From assembly GCF_009883635.2 (NCBI RefSeq), contig NZ_CP026115.2, forward strand, positions 1,426,001-1,490,000: 64,000 nucleotides of DNA, given 5' to 3'. The notes under the pieces were generated by a model. The model was given only the letters and a program-made list of their open reading frames with translations. It had not been told where the DNA came from and ran no database searches. A program made the position numbers and the translations under genes. Below, piece by piece: positions 56,071 to 64,000 of the stretch; within the stretch, counting starts at the first letter, position 1, and the number at the start of each line of letters is the position of its first letter. This DNA is from Pseudomonas putida. Lineage in GTDB: Bacteria > Pseudomonadota > Gammaproteobacteria > Pseudomonadales > Pseudomonadaceae.

Positions 56071-57192
56071 ATGTCCGAAACACTGCAAAAGACCCCGCTG
56101 CACGCCCTGCACCTGGAACTGGGCGCGCGCATGGTGCCGTTCGCCGGCTTCGACATGCCAGTGCAGTATCCACTGGGCGTGCTCAAGGAACACCTGCATA
56201 CCCGCGAGCAGGCCGGCCTGTTCGATGTCTCGCACATGGGCCAGATCGTCCTGCGCGGCGCCGACGCAGCCAAGGCCCTGGAGTCGCTGGTGCCGGTGGA
56301 CATCATCGACCTGCCGGTGGGGATGCAGCGCTATGCCATGTTCACCAACGAGCAAGGCGGCATCCTTGATGACCTTATGGTCGCCAATCTGGGTGGCGAC
56401 ACCCTGTTCCTGGTGGTCAACGCGGCGTGCAAGGACCAGGACCTGGCCCATCTGCAGAAACACATCGGCAGCCGTTGTGAAGTGCAGCCTCTGTTCGAAG
56501 AACGTGCCCTGCTCGCCCTGCAAGGCCCGGCGGCGGTCAAGGTGCTTGAGCGCCTGGCGCCGGAAGTGGCGGGCATGACCTTCATGCAGTTCCGCCCGGT
56601 GCAACTGCTGGGTGTAGACTGCTTCGTCAGCCGCTCGGGTTATACCGGCGAAGACGGCTATGAGATCTCCGTGCCGGTGGGCACTGCCGAAGCCCTGGCG
56701 CGTCGCCTGCTGGCCGAGCCTGAGGTGCAGCCTATCGGCCTGGGTGCGCGCGACTCGCTGCGCCTGGAAGCTGGCCTGTGCCTGTATGGCCACGACATGA
56801 ACACCGAAACCACCCCGGTCGAAGCCAGCCTGCTGTGGGCGATTTCCAAAGTACGCCGTGCCGATGGCGCGCGTGCCGCCGGTTTCCCGGGTGCCGAGGC
56901 CATATTTGCCCATCAGCGCGATGGCGTGGCGCGCAAACGTGTGGGCTTGTTGCCGCAGGAACGTACGCCAGTACGTGAAGGCGCGGATATTGTCGATGCA
57001 AACGATAAACCCGTAGGCAAAGTGTGCAGTGGTGGCTTTGGCCCGACACTCGGCGCACCTGTAGCAATGGGTTATATCGATAGTGAACATGCTGCAATCG
57101 ATACGCCTCTGTTTGCCGTGGTACGCGGCAAGAAGGTTGCCTTGAAAGTCAGCAAAATGCCTTTCGTTGCACAGCGTTACTACCGTGGCTGA
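56071..57192 (+). CDS. gcvT: Aminomethyltransferase, glycine cleavage T protein
   Basis: 373 aa. N-terminal TPLHALHLELGARMVPFAGFDMPVQY and the folate-binding region, LFDVSHMGQI then SRSGYTGEDGYEISVPV, match GcvT. It moves the methylene unit to tetrahydrofolate. Last gene of the operon; the L protein is not encoded here. AAGGAG before the ATG. Confidence 0.96.
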   Translation: MSETLQKTPLHALHLELGARMVPFAGFDMPVQYPLGVLKEHLHTREQAGLFDVSHMGQIVLRGADAAKALESLVPVDIIDLPVGMQRYAMFTNEQGGILDDLMVANLGGDTLFLVVNAACKDQDLAHLQKHIGSRCEVQPLFEERALLALQGPAAVKVLERLAPEVAGMTFMQFRPVQLLGVDCFVSRSGYTGEDGYEISVPVGTAEALARRLLAEPEVQPIGLGARDSLRLEAGLCLYGHDMNTETTPVEASLLWAISKVRRADGARAAGFPGAEAIFAHQRDGVARKRVGLLPQERTPVREGADIVDANDKPVGKVCSGGFGPTLGAPVAMGYIDSEHAAIDTPLFAVVRGKKVALKVSKMPFVAQRYYRG

Positions 57193-57549
57193 AGGTAGCG
57201 TCTGAGGTGTACGGGCAGGTGCTAAATATTCGATTTCGAACCTGCCCAATAACTTTTGAACATGGCGCCAGGCCAGGCGCCACGCCGTTTCCGACAAATC
57301 TGTCGGTTATCGGAAAAACGCCGATTTTCTATACGACCAAGGGCTTGTTTTTTTCTCGGGAGTTGGCGTAGAGTCACTGCACTGTGTTTGCATGGGTCGC
57401 AACAGTTCGTGACCTGGGCCAGTAGCCGAGATTTGCTACAACCCGTTCGACGTCTCTTACTTTCCTGCAACCCAGCCCAGTAATCTTTCACTCATATATA
57501 ACGTGAAAGAAACTGTCATCAAAATTTAAGCTTCATAGGAAATAAGACA
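57193..57549. other. Long leader region of the cold-shock gene
   Basis: 357 bases with no gene. Contains hairpins TGGCGCC-AGGCCA-GGCGCCA (57263-57282) and CCGACA-AATC-TGTCGG (57291-57306). The first could end gcvT transcription, and the region near the gene is AT-rich with a typical long cold-shock leader. Structural role in thermoregulation is inferred. Confidence 0.6.
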
Positions 57550-57759
57550 ATGGCTGAGCGTCAGAACGGTACCGTCAAGTGGTTCAATGACGAAAAAGGT
57601 TACGGCTTCATCACCCCAGAAAGCGGTCCGGATCTGTTCGTGCACTTCCGTGCCATCGAAGGTAACGGCTTCAAGAGCCTGAAAGAAGGCCAGAAGGTCA
57701 CCTTTGAAGCAGTCCAAGGCCAAAAAGGCATGCAGGCTGACAAAGTCCAGCCTGTCTAA
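57550..57759 (+). CDS. Cold-shock protein (CspA family)
   Basis: 69 aa. RNA-binding motifs [14 protein letters not shown] (RNP1) and LFVHFRAI (RNP2) are intact in a single OB-fold domain. It binds single-stranded RNA and DNA and acts as RNA chaperone. A strong terminator follows after 23 bases. Long leader upstream. Confidence 0.96.
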   Translation: MAERQNGTVKWFNDEKGYGFITPESGPDLFVHFRAIEGNGFKSLKEGQKVTFEAVQGQKGMQADKVQPV

Positions 57760-57782
57760 GCACAAGCCCGACTTCTAAAAAG

Positions 57783-57810
57783 CCCCTGCCATATGCAGGG
57801 GTTTTTTTTT
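57783..57810 (+). terminator. Terminator after cold-shock gene
   Basis: CCCCTGC-CATAT-GCAGGGG (57783-57801 plus the inner C) followed by nine T. Textbook rho-independent form. Confidence 0.95.
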
Positions 57811-57850
57811 GCCCGTAGAATAGCGGCTTCGCCATTCGGAGCTGTTCTGC

Positions 57851-58339
57851 ATGTCCAAGCCTCTGCTCTCCCCCCAGGGTGATTTCCCACCGGTCGGCCT
57901 GGGCCGACGCCTGGCGGCGATGTTCTACGACTTCCTGCTGTGCACGGCACTGCTGATCGTCACCGCCGGGGCCTACAAGATGATCCAGATGACGATCATC
58001 GGCGAAGCCCGCATGCGTGAACTGACCGAGGCCGGCGCGCTGGATGGCGACCCGCTGCTCTCGACCGTGCTGCTGTTCGCCCTGTTCGGCTTCTTTGCCA
58101 AGTTCTGGACCCATGGCGGCCAGACCCTGGGCATGCAGGTGTGGGGCGTGCGTGTGCAGAACGCCGACGGCAGCGCGATCAGCCTGTGGCAGGCACTGTT
58201 GCGCTTCGTGGTGTCGATTGCTTCTTGGCTGTGCCTGGGGCTTGGGTTCTTCTGGTCGCTGATCGACAAGCGCAAACGCGGCTGGCATGACATCTATTCG
58301 GACACCCAACTGGTGCGGGTACCGAAGCAGAAAAAGTAG
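57851..58339 (+). CDS. RDD-family membrane protein
   Basis: 162 aa. Four hydrophobic stretches (about 20-40, 68-84, 110-128 and 130-142), the RRLAAMFYDFLLCTALLIV start and Arg/Asp residues in the first helix, then TLGMQVWGVRVQN and LIDKRKRGWHDIYSDTQLVR are the RDD-domain pattern. Function is unclear; some members are transporters. It sits between two terminators. Confidence 0.9.
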   Translation: MSKPLLSPQGDFPPVGLGRRLAAMFYDFLLCTALLIVTAGAYKMIQMTIIGEARMRELTEAGALDGDPLLSTVLLFALFGFFAKFWTHGGQTLGMQVWGVRVQNADGSAISLWQALLRFVVSIASWLCLGLGFFWSLIDKRKRGWHDIYSDTQLVRVPKQKK

Positions 58340-58344
58340 GCACA

Positions 58345-58372
58345 AAAAAGCCGACCCTGGGGTCGGCTTTTT
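58345..58372. terminator. Bidirectional terminator between RDD gene and lptG
   Basis: AAAAAGCCGACC and GGTCGGCTTTTT, stem of twelve base pairs with a CTGG loop. A-run on one side and T-run on the other fit use in both directions. Confidence 0.93.
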
Positions 58373-58387
58373 CAACTGCTCAGGTCA

Positions 58388-59449
58388 TCAACCCGCCCGA
58401 CGCAACAACCACACCCCAGCCAAGGCACAGATGCCTGCCGGAATCACCACCGCCAGCAACGGTGGGAAGCCGAACACCTGGCTCGACGGGCCCAGCAAAT
58501 CCTGGCCGATGCGGAACGCGAAGCCCACCAGCACGCCGGTGAACACGCGCTGGCCGAGGGTGACCGAACGCAGCGGGCCGAAGATGAAGGAGATCGCCAT
58601 CAACACCAATGCTGCGGTCACGATCGGTTGCATGACCTTGGTCCAGAACGCCAGCCAGTAGCGAGCGTTGTTCAGGCCCTGGTCGGACAGGTAGTGGATG
58701 TAGTCCCACAGCCCGGTGATCGACAGCGACTCGGGGGCCATGATCACGGTATTGAGCAGTTGCGGCGTCAGCGAAACATCCCAGTTTTCGGTCGGGGCTT
58801 TGACCACTTCGGTGTGGTCACCGCGGAAGTGGGTCGTGCTGACATCGCTGAGCACCCAGTGGTCTTCCTCATACTGGGCACGGCGGGCGAAGCTCGAAGT
58901 CTGAATCTTGCGCTCGTTATCGAAACGGTAGCGGGTGACGCCCAGTAGCAGGCCATTGGGCTGCACGGCGTTGATGTGTACGAACTCCTCACCCTGGCGG
59001 TGCCACATGCCATGCTTGGACGATTGCGCTTCACCACCACCTTGAGCCAGCGAGCGGTCGGCCTGGGCCTTGTTCTCGGTGACGGGAGCTACATATTCAC
59101 CAATCAGCAGGCCGGCCAGCATCAGCACCAGCATCGGCTTCATCACCGCCCAGACAATACGGCCAATGGATACACCGGCAGCGCGCATGATGGTCAGCTC
59201 GCTGCTGCTGGCGAGGCTGCCCAGGCCGATCAGGCAGCCGATCAGCGCCGCCATCGGCAACATGTCGTACAGACGCCGCGGTGCTGTCAACAGGACGAAG
59301 CTGCCCGCATCCATCAGGGTATAGGTATCACTCAGGTCGCCCATCTCATCGATGAAGGCGAACAGCGAAGCCAGGCCGAGGATGATCCCCAGCACGGCCA
59401 GGATGGCCAGCAACACGCTCTGGCCGATATAGCGGTCGAGCTTAGCCAT
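58388..59449 (-). CDS. lptG: LPS export permease LptG
   Basis: 353 aa with six membrane helices (three N-terminal and three C-terminal) around a periplasmic beta-jellyroll, the YjgP/YjgQ pattern. N-terminal MAKLDRYIGQSVLLAILAVL. It forms the inner-membrane ABC permease with LptF for LptB. Overlaps lptF by eight bases. Confidence 0.96.
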   Translation of the reverse strand: MAKLDRYIGQSVLLAILAVLGIILGLASLFAFIDEMGDLSDTYTLMDAGSFVLLTAPRRLYDMLPMAALIGCLIGLGSLASSSELTIMRAAGVSIGRIVWAVMKPMLVLMLAGLLIGEYVAPVTENKAQADRSLAQGGGEAQSSKHGMWHRQGEEFVHINAVQPNGLLLGVTRYRFDNERKIQTSSFARRAQYEEDHWVLSDVSTTHFRGDHTEVVKAPTENWDVSLTPQLLNTVIMAPESLSITGLWDYIHYLSDQGLNNARYWLAFWTKVMQPIVTAALVLMAISFIFGPLRSVTLGQRVFTGVLVGFAFRIGQDLLGPSSQVFGFPPLLAVVIPAGICALAGVWLLRRAG

Positions 59450-60557
59450 GGGCTACCTCCGCACGACGGGCAGCCAGCTTCAGGCGCACGGGTTCCCAGT
59501 ACATCAGGGCCAGGCCGACCAACAGGAACAGGCCGTGCACCCACCAGATGCCCAGGCCGATCGGCAATTTGCCTTTCTCCAGAGCGCCGCGTACGGAAAT
59601 CAGCATCGTCAGGTAAGCCATGTAGAGAAGAATCGCCGGCAGCAGCTTGAGGAAGCGGCCCTGGCGCGGGTTGACCCTGGCCAGTGGCACGGCCATCAGG
59701 GTCACGATGAATACCAGGATCGGCAGCGACAGGCGCCATTGCAGCTCGGCACGCTCTCGCAGGTCGGTCTTGCCGAACAGATCAAGCGTCGGAATCGCTT
59801 CGCGGTCGGTCACTTCTTCGGCGACCTCCGGCTTTGGCAGCAACACGCCGTAGGTGTCGTACTTGATTGCACGGTAATCGGCCTGGCCGGGGTTGCCGTC
59901 ATAGCGGTAGCCGTTTTCCAACACCAGGTAGCGATTGCCATCGGCTTGTATTTCCTGATGGCCCTTTTCTGCAACCAGTACCGAAGGCGCGCGGTCCTTG
60001 GTCTTGTCCTGATTGAAGCGCTTCTCGGAAATGAACACCCCGCCCAGCTTGATGCGGTCGTCGGACAGCGCTTCAGTGTAGGTGACCCGGCTACCGTCAC
60101 GCAGGGTCTGGAAGCGGCCCGCCTCCAGCGTGTCGAACTCCGTCAGGGTGTCCTGCTGGGCAATGATCTGCTGCACTTGGGCAACACCCAGCGGCGCCAG
60201 GCTCAGGCTCAGCCACGCAACCACCAGGGCGACCAGCGCCGCTGGCGCCATGGTCAGGCCCAGCAGGCGCTGCTGGCTCATGCCGGTTGCCGACAGGACG
60301 GTCATTTCGCTTTCCAGATACAGCCGGCCGTAGGCCAGGAGAATGCCGAGGAACAAACCCAACGGCAGAATCAGCTGCAGGAAACCAGGCAAGCGGAAAC
60401 CCATGATCAGGAACAGCACGCCAGGGTCGAGGATGCCCTGGGCCGCCTGGGCCAGGTACTTGATGAAGCGCCCGCTCATGATGATCACCAGCAGCACGGC
60501 GCTGACGGCGCTCAAGGTCACCAGGACCTCGCGGGACAGATAACGAAAGACGATCAA
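59442..60557 (-). CDS. lptF: LPS export permease LptF
   Basis: 371 aa starting at a TTG at 60557 (read as MIVFRYLSREVLVTLSAVSA), seven bases after AGGAG; the upstream open frame is a shadow. Six membrane helices and a jellyroll domain (LSLAPLGVAQVQQIIAQQDTL onward). Partner of LptG in the LPS transporter. Divergent from pepA. Confidence 0.93.
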   Translation of the reverse strand: MIVFRYLSREVLVTLSAVSAVLLVIIMSGRFIKYLAQAAQGILDPGVLFLIMGFRLPGFLQLILPLGLFLGILLAYGRLYLESEMTVLSATGMSQQRLLGLTMAPAALVALVVAWLSLSLAPLGVAQVQQIIAQQDTLTEFDTLEAGRFQTLRDGSRVTYTEALSDDRIKLGGVFISEKRFNQDKTKDRAPSVLVAEKGHQEIQADGNRYLVLENGYRYDGNPGQADYRAIKYDTYGVLLPKPEVAEEVTDREAIPTLDLFGKTDLRERAELQWRLSLPILVFIVTLMAVPLARVNPRQGRFLKLLPAILLYMAYLTMLISVRGALEKGKLPIGLGIWWVHGLFLLVGLALMYWEPVRLKLAARRAEVAHG

Positions 60558-62340
<1,783 letters not shown>

Positions 62341-62352
62341 TGCCATGACGCT

Positions 62353-62373
62353 GGCGGCACCCCAGGTGCCGCC
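62353..62373 (+). terminator. Hairpin between pepA and holC
   Basis: GGCGGCACC-CCA-GGTGCCGCC, nine-pair perfect stem. No T-run follows, so it may be a transcript processing structure. Confidence 0.6.
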
Positions 62374-62390
62374 GGCTGGCAGACCACACC

Positions 62391-62819
62391 ATGAGCAAAG
62401 TCGATTTCTATATCCTGCCCACCGACTCGCTGTCGGCGCGGCTGGACTTCGCCTGCAAGCTGTGCGAGAAGGCCTGGCGCCTCGGCCACCGGGTCTACCT
62501 GCATTGCCAGGATGCCGAGCAGCGCAACGAGCTGGATCAACGCCTGTGGCGCTTCAAGGGCGAAGCCTTCGTGCCCCACGACCTGGCCGAAGTGCACGCA
62601 GATGCCAGGGTAGCCTTGGGCCTTGCCGACGATGCCGGCGAACACCGTGACTTGCTGATCAACCTGGGTGCCGGTGTACCGGGGTTCGTCGGCCAGTTCG
62701 AGCGGGTTGCCGAGATCGTTGTCGAGGAGCCCGGCATTCGCCAATCGGCCCGCGAGCGGTTCCGTTTCTACCGCGAACAGGGCTATGCTCTGCAAGACCA
62801 CCGCTTACAGCGACTTTAA
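62391..62819 (+). CDS. holC: DNA polymerase III chi subunit HolC
   Basis: 142 aa. N-terminal SKVDFYILPTDSLSARLDFAC and the central VYLHCQDAEQRNELDQRLW are the HolC pattern, followed by GVPGFVGQFERVAEIV. It links the clamp loader to SSB. 51 bases after pepA, as is usual in gammaproteobacteria. Confidence 0.95.
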   Translation: MSKVDFYILPTDSLSARLDFACKLCEKAWRLGHRVYLHCQDAEQRNELDQRLWRFKGEAFVPHDLAEVHADARVALGLADDAGEHRDLLINLGAGVPGFVGQFERVAEIVVEEPGIRQSARERFRFYREQGYALQDHRLQRL

Positions 62820-62824
62820 CGACG

Positions 62825-63199
62825 ATGGACAAGCCTTCCGCCCTACCCGACTCCGCCCATCTGCTGGATGATCTGGAATCGATTCGCCAGCTGCTCGGCG
62901 ATGCCGACCTGCAGCCGCCGCTGCTGACCGAAACGGTCGAGCAGATTCCCCTGTTGCTCGATGTACCTGCAGGTAACGCGACGCCAGCGCCTGAAGCCGA
63001 GCCCGCAGCAGCAGCTGAGCCCGAGGATGATCCGCAGACCCGCCGCCAGGACACCCTGCTGCACCTGGAGAGCGAGTTGCGAGCCGCCGCGCAGATGATC
63101 ATGCAGGACGTGATCAACGACTTCACCCCGCATATCGAGAACGAGATCAAGCGCCGCCTGGATGCGCGGATCGAGCGGTTGATCAAGCGCTCGGAATAA
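62825..63199 (+). CDS. Uncharacterised protein downstream of holC
   Basis: 124 aa, acidic with an Ala/Pro/Glu linker in the middle and a conserved helical C-terminus (LLHLESELRAAAQMIMQDVI then NEIKRRLDARIERLIK). It lies between holC and valS in Pseudomonas. No function known; may be linked to the polymerase subunit by co-expression. Five-base gap from holC. Confidence 0.8.
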   Translation: MDKPSALPDSAHLLDDLESIRQLLGDADLQPPLLTETVEQIPLLLDVPAGNATPAPEAEPAAAAEPEDDPQTRRQDTLLHLESELRAAAQMIMQDVINDFTPHIENEIKRRLDARIERLIKRSE

Positions 63200-63204
63200 C
63201 ATCG

Positions 63205-63311
63205 TTGGGGGCGCTTTGCGCCCCTTTCGCGACACAAGGCCGCTCCCACAGTGAGCGCAGTCCTCCTGTGGGAGCGGCCTTGTGTCGCGAAAGGGCTGCA
63301 AAGCAGCCCCC
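63205..63311. repeat. REPIN upstream of valS
   Basis: Two inverted copies with perfect 27-bp arms at 63225-63251 and 63266-63292 (TTTCGCGACACAAGGCCGCT at the left). Small GC hairpins flank each side (GGGGGCGCTTTGCGCCCC). A typical P. putida REPIN. Confidence 0.93.
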
Positions 63312-63386
63312 GGCCTGTCGCCTAAACCCTGTGCCTTCGTTATACTTTTCGGCTTTCCCGAATAAATGCACAGGGTCCCGCCGCGC

Positions 63387-64000
63387 ATGGATAAGACCTA
63401 CCAGCCGCACGCCATCGAAACTTCCTGGTACAACACCTGGGAGTCCGAAAACTATTTCGCTCCACAAGGTGCAGGTGAGTCCTACACCATCATGATCCCG
63501 CCACCGAACGTGACGGGCAGCCTGCACATGGGGCACGGTTTCAACAACGCGATCATGGACGCCCTGATCCGTTTCCGCCGCATGCAAGGCCGCGACACCC
63601 TGTGGCAGCCAGGTACCGACCACGCCGGTATCGCCACGCAGATGCTGGTCGAGCGCCAGCTCGAGGCCAAGGGCCAGAACCGTCACGACCTGGGCCGTGA
63701 GAAGTTCCTGGAGAAAGTCTGGGAATGGAAGGATCAATCGGGTGGCAACATCAGCCGCCAGATCCGCCGCCTGGGCTCGTCGGTCGACTGGAGCCGCGAG
63801 CGCTTCACCATGGACGACGGCCTGTCCGAGGCGGTCAAGGAAGCCTTCGTGCGCCTGCACGAGGACGGCCTGATCTACCGCGGCAAGCGCCTGGTCAACT
63901 GGGACACCAAGCTGCACACGGCCATTTCCGACCTCGAAGTGGAAAACCACGACGAGAAGGGCCACCTGTGGAACCTGCGCTACCCGCTGGCCGACGGCGC
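63387..64000 (+). CDS. valS: Valyl-tRNA synthetase ValS (5' part, runs off window)
   Basis: 204 codons of the start of ValS from ATG at 63387 ([20 protein letters not shown]). Contains the class I motif [14 protein letters not shown] (HIGH variant HMGH) and the following [12 protein letters not shown] segment. It charges tRNA-Val. The C-terminal part lies beyond base 64000. Confidence 0.97.

Overview
The window looks like a chromosome segment of a Pseudomonas putida-group bacterium carrying a Mu-like contractile-tail prophage. Evidence for the host is GC-rich coding, the order arcD-arcA-arcB-arcC / TyrR-like regulator / gcvH-gcvP-sdaA-gcvT / cspA / lptG-lptF / pepA-holC-valS as I recall it from P. 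putida, and REP/REPIN palindromes of the P. putida type between host genes. Species assignment is an inference from recalled synteny and was not tested by a search.

Bases 1 to about 32,820 are one transposable (Mu-type) prophage, almost entirely on the minus strand, so the phage left end is at the right and the right end lies off the window. Read in phage order (right to left): a LexA/S24-type repressor (the one rightward regulatory gene), an operator region with three related palindromes, Ner, DDE transposase A, AAA+ partner B, a run of small early genes (winged-helix and zinc-ribbon proteins, DUF3164, DUF2786), GemA, Mor, a terminator, then the late genes. The late block holds a lysis cassette (holin, transglycosylase, Rz with an embedded Rz1), a DksA/TraR-type protein, the terminase pair, portal, gpF- and gpG-like proteins, protease/scaffold, capsid, gp35 to gp38-like genes, sheath, tube, a frameshifted tail chaperone, tape measure, gp43 to gp48-like baseplate genes and the start of a probable fibre gene cut by the window edge. 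A small plus-strand gene sits against the grain between portal and gpF.

Bases 32,850 to 38,460 are an iron/heme block: Fur box, FecI-type sigma factor, FecR-type anti-sigma factor, TonB-dependent heme-type receptor with an N-terminal signalling domain, heme oxygenase and a DUF454 membrane protein. Together they form a cell-surface signalling loop in which ligand binding at the receptor releases the sigma factor, and heme iron is freed in the cytoplasm.

Bases 38,440 to 45,510 hold the arginine deiminase pathway: two divergent ArcD-type antiporters, then arcA, arcB and arcC behind a promoter with an FNR/ANR-like site placed at about -41.5, and a DUF5064 gene. Bases 45,600 to 57,200 hold glycine/serine catabolism: a TyrR-like sigma-54 activator (GcsR-like), gltS, an AT-richer bacteriocin island (HNH DNase colicin/S-pyocin type with a -1 frameshift, plus intact immunity gene), then gcvH-gcvP-sdaA-gcvT behind three tandem GcsR-like sites and a GG-N10-GC sigma-54 promoter. 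The remainder is a cold-shock gene, an RDD membrane protein, the LPS transporter pair lptG/lptF, leucyl aminopeptidase pepA, holC, an uncharacterised small gene and the 5' part of valS.

No tRNA, rRNA, CRISPR array or insertion sequence other than the prophage was recognised.
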